A stretch of 64,000 nt of DNA from the NCBI GenBank assembly GCA_023662725.1, contig JAMPIL010000001.1, positions 305,109 to 369,108 of the forward strand. The letters are read 5' to 3'. Made by a program: the position numbers and the translations under genes. Position 1 is the stretch's first letter. Each line of letters opens with the position of its first letter. The stretch comes from Ruminococcus flavefaciens (GTDB lineage: Bacteria; Bacillota; Clostridia; Oscillospirales; Ruminococcaceae). Under the pieces are notes generated by a model. That model saw only the letters and a list, made by a program, of their open reading frames with translations. It was not told the origin of the DNA and searched no databases. Shown piece by piece: positions 35,700 to 43,799 of the stretch.

Positions 35700-36626
35700 A
35701 TGAAAACAAGAATTACCGAACTTTTAGGCTGTCAGTATCCTGTTATTCAGGGCGGTATGGCATGGGTTGCAGAGCATAAGCTTGCTTCTGCTGTTTCAAA
35801 TGCAGGCGGAATCGGTCTTATCGCAGGCGGAAGCGCTCCGATAGACTATCTTCGTGAACAGATACGTCTTTGCAAGGAAAATACAGATAAGCCTTTCGGC
35901 GTTAATATAATGCTTATGAGTCCTAATGCTGACGATCTCGCTCAGCTTATTATAGATGAAAAGGTTCCCGTTGTTACTACAGGAGCAGGAAATCCTGCTA
36001 AGTTTATTCCTGCTTGGAAAGAAGCCGGAGTTAAGGTTATTCCAGTAATTCCGTCGGTAGCTCTCGCTAAGAGAATGGAAAAGGCAGGAGCAGACGCTGT
36101 TGTTGCAGAGGGTACGGAATCCGGCGGTCATATCGGCGAGAATACTACTATATGCCTCGTTCCGCAGGTCGTTGACGCTCTTGAGATACCTGTTATCGCA
36201 GCAGGCGGTATTGCCGACGGCAGAGGCGTTGCAGCTTCTTTCATGCTCGGCGCTGAGGGAGTTCAGATCGGAACACGTTTCCTCGCTTCCGAAGAATGTC
36301 AGATACACTCCACTTTCAAGGAGCTTGTAGTTAAGGCTAAAGATACAGACAGCGTTGTTACCGGACGCTATACCGGTCATCCATGCAGAAACATCAAGAC
36401 AAAGTTCTCAAAGAAACTCGCAAGCGGTGAAAGAGACGGCAGCCTCACTCCCGATGAGTTTGAGGAACTTACTCTCGGCTCGCTTAGAAAGGCTGTTCAG
36501 GACGGTAACCTTGAAGAAGGTTCGTTCCTCTGCGGAGCTATCGCCGGTATGATAAACGACGTTAAACCGTGCGCTGAGATAGTTAAGGAAATTATGGAGC
36601 AGGCTGAAAAGCTTTTGAAAATATAA
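35700..36626 (+). CDS. fabK: Enoyl-ACP reductase II
   Basis: The 308-residue FMN-dependent reductase performs the last step of each elongation cycle; it replaces FabI in several Firmicutes. It has QGGMAWVAEHKLASAVSNAG near the front, VVAEGTESGGHIG around residue 140 and the phosphate-binding IAAGGIADGRGVAA and GVQIGTRFLAS. The spacing to fabH is 32 nt and to fabG 19 nt. Confidence 0.95.
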   Translation: MKTRITELLGCQYPVIQGGMAWVAEHKLASAVSNAGGIGLIAGGSAPIDYLREQIRLCKENTDKPFGVNIMLMSPNADDLAQLIIDEKVPVVTTGAGNPAKFIPAWKEAGVKVIPVIPSVALAKRMEKAGADAVVAEGTESGGHIGENTTICLVPQVVDALEIPVIAAGGIADGRGVAASFMLGAEGVQIGTRFLASEECQIHSTFKELVVKAKDTDSVVTGRYTGHPCRNIKTKFSKKLASGERDGSLTPDEFEELTLGSLRKAVQDGNLEEGSFLCGAIAGMINDVKPCAEIVKEIMEQAEKLLKI

Positions 36627-36645
36627 GATTCTGGAGGAATATATA

Positions 36646-37386
36646 ATGGCAACAGCAATTATTACTGGCGCATCTCAGGGTATAGGCGCTTGCATAGCAA
36701 AAAGACTTGCAAAAGACGGTTACGATATCGCTGTAAATCACTTTCCAAGCGAAGGCGATCAGGCTAAGGCTGTCGAAGTCGCAAAAGAATGCGAAGCTCT
36801 CGGAGTTAAGGCTGTTTGTTATGCAGCCGACGTTTCAAAGTTCGATCAGTGCGAGGCCATGGTAAAGAAGATCAAGGATGATTTCGGTTCGATAGACGTT
36901 CTTGTCAATAACGCAGGAATCACTAAGGACGGTCTTCTCGCAAGAATGAGCGAGGAAAATTACGATATGGTCATCGCCGTTAATCAGAAGAGTATCTTCA
37001 ATATGATGAAACCGGTATGCTCTGTTATGATGAAGCAGAGACACGGAAGAGTAATCAATGTTTCTTCTGTTGCAGGACTTTACGGAAATGCAGGACAGTT
37101 CAATTATTCGGCTACTAAGGCAGCTATTATCGGTATGACCAAGACGGCTGCAAAGGAATTCGGTTCAAGAAATATCACCTGTAACGCTGTCGCTCCCGGA
37201 TTTATCCATACTCCAATGACGGATGTGCTTTCCGATGACCTTAAAGCTAAGATGCTCGAACTGGTCGCAATGAAAAGATACGGCGAGCCGGAAGAGATCG
37301 CTTCTGTTGTTTCGTTCCTTGCTTCCGATGACGCTTCTTACGTTACAGGGCAGGTTATCGAAATTTCAGGCGGACTTTCAATGTAA
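36646..37386 (+). CDS. fabG: 3-oxoacyl-ACP reductase
   Basis: The 246-residue short-chain dehydrogenase reduces 3-oxoacyl-ACP with NADPH. The cofactor loop is TGASQGIGACIAKRL (residues 7-21), then NNAGIT, the catalytic Ser in NVSSVAGLYGN and YSATK with Tyr and Lys. The C-terminus ends in VTGQVIEISGGLSM. GGAGG precedes the ATG. A short palindrome-like AGAACAGGTTCT follows the stop. Confidence 0.95.
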   Translation: MATAIITGASQGIGACIAKRLAKDGYDIAVNHFPSEGDQAKAVEVAKECEALGVKAVCYAADVSKFDQCEAMVKKIKDDFGSIDVLVNNAGITKDGLLARMSEENYDMVIAVNQKSIFNMMKPVCSVMMKQRHGRVINVSSVAGLYGNAGQFNYSATKAAIIGMTKTAAKEFGSRNITCNAVAPGFIHTPMTDVLSDDLKAKMLELVAMKRYGEPEEIASVVSFLASDDASYVTGQVIEISGGLSM

Positions 37387-37429
37387 GAACAGGTTCTAAA
37401 AACAAAACAGTAAAAAGAAAGGAATTTTT

Positions 37430-38686
37430 ATGAGCAGAAGAGTTGTTATTACGGGTATGGGAGCTGTTACTCCGCTCGGAACAGGCGTAGATAAATTCTG
37501 GAATGGCATTAAAGAAAATAAAATAGGTTTTTCATATATAGATAAATTTGATACAGAGCGTATCGGCGTTAAAATCGGCGGTATTGTCCGTGATTTTGAC
37601 GAAACCGCTTATTACGACGTTAAGGGATGCTTCGATAAAAAAGAAGCTAAGCGTATGGATACTTTTACAAAGTATGCGCTCGTTTCAGCTCATGAAGCTC
37701 TTGAGGACGCAGGTTCGGACTTTTCCGATATCGACGCTTACAGAGCCGGAGTTATTATCGGGTGCGGTATAGGCGGCGTTGACCTTACTCTTTCAGAGTA
37801 CAGTAAGTACCTTGAAAAAGGACCTGGAAGAATTTCCGTTTTCTATATCCCGATGATGATAAGCAACATGGCTGCCGGTACTGTTTCTATGAAAACAGGC
37901 TTCAGAGGCGCTAATTATGACGTTACTACTGCCTGCGCTTCCGCTACTCATGCTATCGGCGAGGCTTTCCGCAAGATCAAGGACGGCTATCTTGACGTTT
38001 GTCTTACAGGCGGTACCGAAAGCACCAATGTTGAGTTCACATACGGCGGTTTTGCCAATATGAAGGCTCTTACCAAGAGCGACGATCTTGAAAGAGCTTC
38101 AATTCCGTTCGATAAGGAAAGAAGCGGATTTGTTCTCGGCGAGGGAAGCGGTGTTCTCGTTCTCGAAGAATACGAACACGCAAAGGCAAGAGGAGCTCAG
38201 ATCTATGCCGAGGTCGTAGGCTACGGCGCAACCTGCGACGGATATCACATGACTTCCCCTATGCCGACAGGTGAAGCAGCAGGAATGGGTATGACTCTTG
38301 CTATGCAGGAGGCTGGCCTTAAACCTTCCGATATCGATTATATCAACGCTCACGGCACTTCTACAGGCCTTAACGATAAGTATGAGACTGCCGCTGTTAA
38401 GCTTGCTTTCGGCGACGATGCAAAAAATGTCAAGATAAATTCGACAAAATCTATGATAGGTCATCTTCTCGGCGCTGCCGGCGCTGTTGAGGCTATCGTT
38501 TGCGCAAAATCCATTCAGGAGGGACTTATCCACAAAACTGTCGGATATAAAGTTCCCGATGAAGAATGCGACCTCGATTACTGTACAGAGGGAAATATTC
38601 AGCAGGAGGTTCGTGCGGCTCTTTCAAATTCTCTGGGCTTCGGCGGACATAACGCTACTCTTTGTTTTAAAAAGGTTACAGACTAA
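37430..38686 (+). CDS. fabF: 3-oxoacyl-ACP synthase II
   Basis: The 418-residue elongating condensing enzyme shows the KAS II pattern: VVITGMGAVTPLG at the front, nucleophile Cys in TTACASATHAIGEA, the first His in NAHGTST and the second in KSMIGHLLGAAG, then SLGFGGHNATL near the end. AAAGGA lies before the ATG. The 43-nt gap after fabG holds no separate promoter. Confidence 0.96.
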   Translation: MSRRVVITGMGAVTPLGTGVDKFWNGIKENKIGFSYIDKFDTERIGVKIGGIVRDFDETAYYDVKGCFDKKEAKRMDTFTKYALVSAHEALEDAGSDFSDIDAYRAGVIIGCGIGGVDLTLSEYSKYLEKGPGRISVFYIPMMISNMAAGTVSMKTGFRGANYDVTTACASATHAIGEAFRKIKDGYLDVCLTGGTESTNVEFTYGGFANMKALTKSDDLERASIPFDKERSGFVLGEGSGVLVLEEYEHAKARGAQIYAEVVGYGATCDGYHMTSPMPTGEAAGMGMTLAMQEAGLKPSDIDYINAHGTSTGLNDKYETAAVKLAFGDDAKNVKINSTKSMIGHLLGAAGAVEAIVCAKSIQEGLIHKTVGYKVPDEECDLDYCTEGNIQQEVRAALSNSLGFGGHNATLCFKKVTD

Positions 38687-38698
38687 GGAGGTTTTGTA

Positions 38699-39172
38699 AT
38701 GGAGAAAATTTACGATCAGTTCGATCTTGAAACAATAGAAAAGCTCGCAGGTATAGTTTCTTCCAAAGAGCTTTCAGAGCTTACTATTTCTGACGGAGAC
38801 AAAACAATCACTATCAAGGGTAAAAAATGTCCTCCGCCTGCACCGGCGGCTATGTCTTTTCCTGTTATGGGAAATGCCGCTGCCGCAGCTGCTCCGTCAG
38901 CAGAAACAAACGCTTCGGCTAATAATGAAGCTGTTGACGGAAACATCGTTAAATCGCCTATAGTCGGAACGTTTTATGCCGCTCCGTCTCCGGAAAAGCC
39001 TCCGTTTGTCAAGGTAGGCGATACGGTTAAAAAGGGCGACGTTATTATGATAATTGAGTCTATGAAGCTCATGAACGAGGTTCGCTCCGATTTCGACGGC
39101 GTTGTTGAGAAAATTCTCGTTTCCGACGCTCAGGCTGTTGAATACGATCAGCCGATCATGATAATCAAGTAA
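38699..39172 (+). CDS. accB: Biotin carboxyl carrier protein of acetyl-CoA carboxylase
   Basis: The 157-residue carrier holds biotin on K123 in IIESMKLMNE. An N-terminal helical region is joined by a proline/alanine-rich linker (about 44-80) to the biotinyl domain (80-157), as usual. AGGAGG precedes the ATG. It works with AccC, AccD and AccA of the same operon to make malonyl-CoA. Confidence 0.95.
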   Translation: MEKIYDQFDLETIEKLAGIVSSKELSELTISDGDKTITIKGKKCPPPAPAAMSFPVMGNAAAAAAPSAETNASANNEAVDGNIVKSPIVGTFYAAPSPEKPPFVKVGDTVKKGDVIMIIESMKLMNEVRSDFDGVVEKILVSDAQAVEYDQPIMIIK

Positions 39173-39198
39173 TTTCTTTGAAGGGAGATCAGCAGAAA

Positions 39199-39642
39199 AT
39201 GTCAGATATACTTATAAATAAAGAACAGATAATGGAAATTATCCCCCATAGAGATCCGTTTCTCCTTATCGATGAGATAATCGAGATGGAAGTGGGAGCA
39301 AGCGTTAAAGCAAGAAAATATATCAAGGAGGATGATTTCTGGTTTAAGGGACATTTTCCGGATTATCCGGTTACTCCCGGAGTTCTCATGATAGAAATGC
39401 TTGCTCAGGCAGGTGCTGTCTGTATGCTTTCAAAGCCCGAATTCAAGGGAAAGATCGGTCTTTTCGGAGGTATCGACAAGGCTAAGTTCCGCAGACAAGT
39501 CGTTCCGGGAGACGTGCTGGATCTTGAGGTTGAGATGATACGTCAGAGAGGTCCTGTCGGAACAGGAAAGGCTGTTGCTTCTGTAAACGGTGAAAAGGCT
39601 GTTTCCTGCGAGATCACATTTGTTGTCGCAGACGCTAAGTGA
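39199..39642 (+). CDS. fabZ: 3-hydroxyacyl-ACP dehydratase
   Basis: From the ATG at 39199 (AAGGGAG 11 nt upstream) the product is 147 residues. An in-frame TTG further upstream has no ribosome binding site. The hot-dog-fold dehydratase has IPHRDPFLLIDE with the catalytic His and GHFPDYPVTPGVLMIEMLAQ with the catalytic Glu. It makes the trans-2-enoyl-ACP substrate of FabK. Confidence 0.95.
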   Translation: MSDILINKEQIMEIIPHRDPFLLIDEIIEMEVGASVKARKYIKEDDFWFKGHFPDYPVTPGVLMIEMLAQAGAVCMLSKPEFKGKIGLFGGIDKAKFRRQVVPGDVLDLEVEMIRQRGPVGTGKAVASVNGEKAVSCEITFVVADAK

Positions 39643-39665
39643 CTTTTTAAGGAGAATCAATATCT

Positions 39666-41021
39666 ATGTTTAAAAAAGTATTGATCGCTAACAGAGGAGA
39701 GATAGCTGTACGCATTATAAGAGCCTGCCGTGAGCTTGGTATACGCTGCGTTGCAGTTTATTCCACTGCCGACAGAAACGCTCTTCATGCTCAGATCGCC
39801 GACGAAGCGATATGTATAGGACCTCCGGCAACGAAAGACAGCTACCTTAATATGAACGCTATCATGCAGGCTGCTCTTAATACCGGTGCGGAAGCTATTC
39901 ATCCCGGATTCGGATTTCTTTCTGAAAATGCGGAATTTGCAAGGCTTTGTGAAGCCAACGGGATCGTTTTTATCGGTCCGTCATATAAATCTATAGAAAT
40001 GCTCGGCGATAAGGCTGCCGCTAAAGAGACTATGGCTGCTGCCGGAGTTCCTGTTATTCCGGGTTCCGAGGGTGCGGTAAGCTCGGTCGAAGAGGCGGCT
40101 GAAGTTGCTGAAAAGGCAGGATATCCTGTTTTGGTAAAGGCTTCTGCCGGCGGCGGCGGAAGGGGTATACGCCGTGTGGATTCACCGGAAGAGCTTGAGG
40201 AGCAGATGACTGCCGCTCAACAGGAAGCGAAGAACTTTTTCGGCGACGACGCTGTTTATATCGAGAAATTTCTTATAAATCCGCATCATGTCGAGATCCA
40301 GATAATCGCTGACAAGCACGGAAATTACATATATCTCGGAGAGAGAGACTGCTCTATGCAGAGAAGAAATCAGAAGGTGCTTGAAGAGTGTCCGAGTCCG
40401 ATAGTGGACGAAAAGCTCCGCCAGCGTATGGGCGAGGCTGCTGTTACAGCCGCAAAGCAGTGCGGATACTACAATGCGGGAACGATCGAATTCCTCGTTG
40501 ACGAAAACCGTGATTTCTATTTCATGGAGATGAATACACGAATTCAGGTTGAACATCCTATAACTGAAGAAGTTACAGGATTTGACCTTGTCAAGGCGCA
40601 GATAGAGGTTGCGGCAGATTTGCCTTTAAGCGTTTCACAAGATGATATCGAATTAAGAGGTCACGCTATTGAATGCAGAATAAATGCGGAGAATCCGGAG
40701 TTTAATTTCCGTCCTTCTCCCGGAACTATCACGGCTCTTTATATGCCCGGCGGTCCGGGAATAAGAATAGACGGCGCTGTTTATGCAGGGTATACTATAA
40801 CTCCGTATTACGATTCTATGATAAGCAAGCTGATCGCTCACGGTTCTGACAGAGAAGATGCTATCAATAAAATGAAATGGGCGCTTTCAGAATTTATCGT
40901 TGAGGGCGTTGACACCAATATTGACTTCCAGCTCGAAATAATCAAGAATTCCGATTTCAGAAGCGGTAATTACGATATTGGCTTCCTGAATCGCTATATG
41001 GAAAAAAATAAGAAAAAATAA
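39666..41021 (+). CDS. accC: Biotin carboxylase subunit of acetyl-CoA carboxylase
   Basis: The 451-residue ATP-grasp enzyme carboxylates the biotin of AccB. It has KVLIANRGEIAVRIIRACRE at the front, the glycine-rich KASAGGGGRGIR loop (about residue 160), ERDCSMQRRNQK, and MNTRIQVEHPITEEVTG with the catalytic Glu and Arg. AAGGAG precedes the start. A TIR element, copy C, separates it from accD. Confidence 0.96.
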   Translation: MFKKVLIANRGEIAVRIIRACRELGIRCVAVYSTADRNALHAQIADEAICIGPPATKDSYLNMNAIMQAALNTGAEAIHPGFGFLSENAEFARLCEANGIVFIGPSYKSIEMLGDKAAAKETMAAAGVPVIPGSEGAVSSVEEAAEVAEKAGYPVLVKASAGGGGRGIRRVDSPEELEEQMTAAQQEAKNFFGDDAVYIEKFLINPHHVEIQIIADKHGNYIYLGERDCSMQRRNQKVLEECPSPIVDEKLRQRMGEAAVTAAKQCGYYNAGTIEFLVDENRDFYFMEMNTRIQVEHPITEEVTGFDLVKAQIEVAADLPLSVSQDDIELRGHAIECRINAENPEFNFRPSPGTITALYMPGGPGIRIDGAVYAGYTITPYYDSMISKLIAHGSDREDAINKMKWALSEFIVEGVDTNIDFQLEIIKNSDFRSGNYDIGFLNRYMEKNKKK

Positions 41022-41043
41022 ATGGGTTTGTTCCGATAAATTA

Positions 41044-41206
41044 AGAACTTGTTCTCATAGGATTTGTGCGTGGATTTTCAAACATAATTTTACTGAGGGC
41101 AAGTCGAAAAAGCGAAATCATACTGACGTATAGTGAAATTTTTTGGCGCAGCCATCGGTAAAATTTGCTGAAAAGATGCGTGCAATATCTTATGGGAACA
41201 AGTTCT
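41044..41206 (-). repeat. TIR-C: inverted-terminal element of about 162 bp, copy C
   Basis: 20-nt ends (41044-41063 and 41187-41206) are inverted with two differences, both wobble-compatible. Its reverse complement aligns along the whole length with copy A (for example CAAATTTTACCGAT and CGCTTTTTC). It sits inside the fab/acc operon between accC and accD, so it must be transcribed with it. Confidence 0.8.
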
Positions 41207-41226
41207 AAGAATGTGGGTGAGAAAAT

Positions 41227-42072
41227 TTGTTTGAGGATTTTTTTAAAGTTGTAAAAAAACGTTTTAACGACAGCGATGATGAATATAAGCCGCCTATGTT
41301 TAAATGTCCACGATGTCAGGCTACGAATCCGCTTTCAAAATACGAAGAGCTTCACAGAGTTTGTCCGAGCTGTAATTATCACGGCAGACTCTCGGCTCGT
41401 GAGCGTATTGCGATAACGGTGGACAGGGAGAGCTTTCATGAATTCGATGCCGATATGAAAAGCGGAAACCCTATCGATTTCCCTGAGTATAATGAAAAGC
41501 AGGAGCAGCTTCGTGAAACTACCGGACTCAATGACGCTGTTGTTACGGGAACTGCTCTGATAAAGGGTTCGCCTGTCGTTATCGGCGTTATGGATTCACG
41601 CTATATGATGGGAAGCATGGGAAGCGTGGTCGGCGAGAAAATATCAAGAGCATTTGAGTATGCTACGAAAAATGATCTGCCTGTAGTTATGTTTACGGCT
41701 GCCGGAGGCGCAAGAATGCAGGAGGGGATAGTTTCGCTCATGCAAATGGCAAAAACTTCCGGCGCTGTTAAGTTCCACAGTGACAACGGCGGACTTTATA
41801 TAACCGTTCTTACCGATCCGACTACCGGAGGAGTTACCGCAAGCTTTGCTTCGCTCGGAGATATTATCATTGCCGAACCAAAGGTTCTTATCGGTTTTGC
41901 GGGAAGAAGAGTTATTGAAAGCACCATCAAGCAGAGACTGCCGGACGACTTTCAGCTTGCTGAATTTATGTTTGAAAAAGGCTTTGTGGATATGATAGTT
42001 GAACGCAGAAAAATGAGAAGCGTTCTTTCGCATCTTCTGAAACTTCACGGTTTTGATAAAAAGGAGGTCTGA
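41227..42072 (+). CDS. accD: Acetyl-CoA carboxylase carboxyltransferase beta subunit
   Basis: The 281-residue subunit starts at a TTG (41227) with a weak GGTGAG site. A zinc ribbon near the N-terminus has CPRC and CPSC (about residues 26-48). The carboxyltransferase fold follows with MGSMGSVVGEKI and AAGGARMQEG, whose backbone amides hold the transferred carboxyl. It forms the transferase with AccA, coded 6 nt downstream. Confidence 0.95.
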   Translation: MFEDFFKVVKKRFNDSDDEYKPPMFKCPRCQATNPLSKYEELHRVCPSCNYHGRLSARERIAITVDRESFHEFDADMKSGNPIDFPEYNEKQEQLRETTGLNDAVVTGTALIKGSPVVIGVMDSRYMMGSMGSVVGEKISRAFEYATKNDLPVVMFTAAGGARMQEGIVSLMQMAKTSGAVKFHSDNGGLYITVLTDPTTGGVTASFASLGDIIIAEPKVLIGFAGRRVIESTIKQRLPDDFQLAEFMFEKGFVDMIVERRKMRSVLSHLLKLHGFDKKEV

Positions 42073-42078
42073 ACGTTT

Positions 42079-42885
42079 ATGAGTGAGAAAAAAACAGCGT
42101 GGGAACGTATGCAGCTTGTTCATACCAGCGGCAGACCTACGGTAAGAGATTATATTCCGCTTATTTTCACGGATTTTTATGAAATGCACGGCGATCGTCT
42201 TTATGGCGACGATAAGGCTATAATGGGCGGTGTCGCTCGTCTCGACGGCAGACCTGTTACTATTATAGCTCAGGTAAAGGGCAGAGATCTTAACGAGAAC
42301 AAGACCTGCAACTTCGCTATGCCGCATCCGGAAGGCTACAGAAAGGCTCTGCGGCTTGCAAGACAGGCCGAGAAATTCCACCGTCCGGTTATATGCTTTA
42401 TAGACACTCCCGGAGCTTTCTGCGGTATTGCCGCCGAGGAAAGAGGTATGGGCGAGGCTATTGCAAAAAATATATCTGAGTTTATGACTCTCAGAACGCC
42501 GGTGGTTTCCATTATTCTCGGTGAGGCAGGAAGCGGCGGCGCTCTTGCTCTTGGCGTTTGCGATGAACTTGCTATGCTGGAGAATGCTCAGTACTCGATT
42601 CTCTCCCCGAGAGGTTTTGCAAGCATACTTTGGAAAGACGCTTCCCGTGAACAGGAAGCAAGCGAAATTATGCGTATTACTGCGGAAGATATGGTTCGTC
42701 TCGGCGTTGCGGAAGCGATAATCGAAGAGCCTCTCGGAGGCGCACATAACGATTTAGACAAAATTTCCGAAAATATTAAAGAATATTTGTCACAAAAAAT
42801 CCCGGAAAAATGTCAAAAAGATATTGACGTTTTGCTGAAAGAACGTTATACTAAGTTTAGAAAGATCGGCGAGTTCATTGAATGA
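42079..42885 (+). CDS. accA: Acetyl-CoA carboxylase carboxyltransferase alpha subunit
   Basis: The 268-residue subunit pairs with AccD. Typical motifs are [31 protein letters not shown]-like sequence at about residue 110, and [25 protein letters not shown] lies within the end of accD. The N-terminal extension seen in many AccA proteins is short here. Confidence 0.95.
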   Translation: MSEKKTAWERMQLVHTSGRPTVRDYIPLIFTDFYEMHGDRLYGDDKAIMGGVARLDGRPVTIIAQVKGRDLNENKTCNFAMPHPEGYRKALRLARQAEKFHRPVICFIDTPGAFCGIAAEERGMGEAIAKNISEFMTLRTPVVSIILGEAGSGGALALGVCDELAMLENAQYSILSPRGFASILWKDASREQEASEIMRITAEDMVRLGVAEAIIEEPLGGAHNDLDKISENIKEYLSQKIPEKCQKDIDVLLKERYTKFRKIGEFIE

Positions 42886-42925
42886 GCCGAGCTTTATCCA
42901 AAATTTATTTAAGGAGGATTTTCAC

Positions 42926-43162
42926 ATGGTTTTTGAAAAGCTTAAGGATCTTGTTGCAGACCAGCTCGGCGTTGACGCTGCAGAGGTTACAGCAGAGGCT
43001 AATATTCAGGATGATCTCGGAGCAGATTCTCTTGATGTTGTTGATCTCATTACTACTATTGAAGATGAGTTCGACCTTTCGATCCCTGACGAGGCTGTTG
43101 AAGAGATCAAGACAGTCGGCGATATCGTTAATTATATCGAAAAGAATTCTGACGCTGAATAA
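42926..43162 (+). CDS. acpP: Acyl carrier protein
   Basis: From the ATG at 42926 (AAGGAGG 8 nt upstream) the product is 78 residues, acidic, with the phosphopantetheine serine S35 in [12 protein letters not shown]. An earlier in-frame ATG at 42878 overlaps accA and is not supported. As last gene of the operon, ahead of the terminator, it could be made in excess from its good ribosome binding site. Confidence 0.96.
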   Translation: MVFEKLKDLVADQLGVDAAEVTAEANIQDDLGADSLDVVDLITTIEDEFDLSIPDEAVEEIKTVGDIVNYIEKNSDAE

Positions 43163-43172
43163 GAATAAAAAA

Positions 43173-43198
43173 ATCCGGCTTTGTGCCGGATTTTTTTG
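43173..43198 (+). terminator. Terminator of the fab/acc operon
   Basis: ATCCGGC/GCCGGAT with a 5-nt loop followed by TTTTTTT, shortly after the acpP stop. Confidence 0.92.
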
Positions 43199-43235
43199 TT
43201 TGCGTCGACAGGCGGTTTTAACGTAGGACGAGCTT

Positions 43236-43273
43236 TTCGACTTTATTCGACATGGGCGTCGAATAAAGTCGAA
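43236..43273. terminator. 16-bp perfect hairpin after the ribbon-helix-helix gene
   Basis: Perfect 16-bp arms (43236-43251 and 43258-43273) around a 6-nt loop begin 3 bp after the stop of the minus-strand gene. No T-run follows, so it may be a transcript-end or mRNA-stabilising hairpin or a protein binding site. Confidence 0.5.
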
Positions 43274-43276
43274 TGT

Positions 43277-43441
43277 TCAGAATTTGCCGTCAAGATGTTT
43301 CATAGCGTACTCGCAGCACTGAATAACTAACTGATTGAATGATATATTATTCTGTTTAGCAATTTTTTCAAGCAGTTTAATCAGTGAATCAGGCATACGA
43401 ACTGTCTTGTTTGATGCAGATATTTTTTTAACTTCAAACAT
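43277..43441 (-). CDS. Small ribbon-helix-helix (Arc/CopG-like) protein
   Basis: The ATG at 43441 has AAGGAGGG about 6 nt upstream and opens a 54-residue frame. It reads KTVRMPDSLIKLLEKIAKQN as a strand followed by helix A, then NNISFNQLVIQCCEYAM as turn and helix B. This is the Arc/CopG fold of small DNA-binding dimers. No toxin partner is next to it. A palindrome TTTAGTAC/GTACTAAA at 43496-43517, upstream of its start, may be its operator. Confidence 0.7.
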   Translation of the reverse strand: MFEVKKISASNKTVRMPDSLIKLLEKIAKQNNISFNQLVIQCCEYAMKHLDGKF

Positions 43442-43495
43442 TTTAATCCCTCCTTAAATTTACATTATAACATACTTTTTTATCATAGTGTGTAA

Positions 43496-43525
43496 TTTAG
43501 TACCTATAAGTACTAAAGTTTTTTT
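43496..43525 (+). terminator. Hairpin with T-run, or operator, upstream of the ribbon-helix-helix gene
   Basis: TTTAGTAC/GTACTAAA with a 6-nt loop followed on the plus strand by seven Ts. No plus gene ends here, so it may stop readthrough from acpP or be an operator for the minus gene. Confidence 0.5.
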
Positions 43526-43533
43526 GCGTAAAA

Positions 43534-43567
43534 AAGAGACTTCGGAATGAAGTCTCTTGTTTTTTAT
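43534..43567 (+). terminator. Second hairpin with T-run
   Basis: AAGAGACTTC/GAAGTCTCTT with a 5-nt loop followed by GTTTTTT. It sits directly before MH5, just as the terminator at 50106-50141 sits directly before MH6. Confidence 0.65.
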
Positions 43568-43570
43568 TTT

Positions 43571-43777
43571 GCTGAACCGTCCGCTCAAAACGCTTCGCTG
43601 TTTCGCTGTTTTCAGGACAGCGTGGAATGCGTGTTTACATACTTTCTACAGAATCGCTGGTTTTTCTTCGTTTTGGATATTCACCACGCTGTCTTTGTGG
43701 GACTCTGTCCCACGCCCTGCAAGGACGCTGTCCTTGACCTGCCAAAGGGATATTATCCCTTTGGAATCCCATTATTA
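43571..43777 (-). repeat. MH5: extended multi-hairpin element, copy 5
   Basis: Begins with a segment shared with MH6, including arms GACAGCGTGG (43616-43625) and CCACGCTGTC (43684-43693). Then come GTGGGAC/GTCCCAC, CAAGGAC/GTCCTTG and CCAAAGGGAT/ATCCCTTTGG (43742-43764). It ends 22 bp from the stop of the Na/Pi transporter gene. With the two hairpins before it, it fills the gap 43442-43799; there is no gene. Confidence 0.85.
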
Positions 43778-43799
43778 TGTTTGTGAAATTATTATGCGT

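Noticed and set aside
41644-42747. 367-codon minus-strand frame opposite accD and accA
   Set aside because: It crosses two well-supported plus-strand genes and shows no motif.
43496-43517. TTTAGTAC/GTACTAAA as a FapR operator near the fatty acid genes
   Set aside because: FapR sites have TTAGTA and TACTAA closer together; here the centre is 3 bp longer, and no fapR gene is visible.
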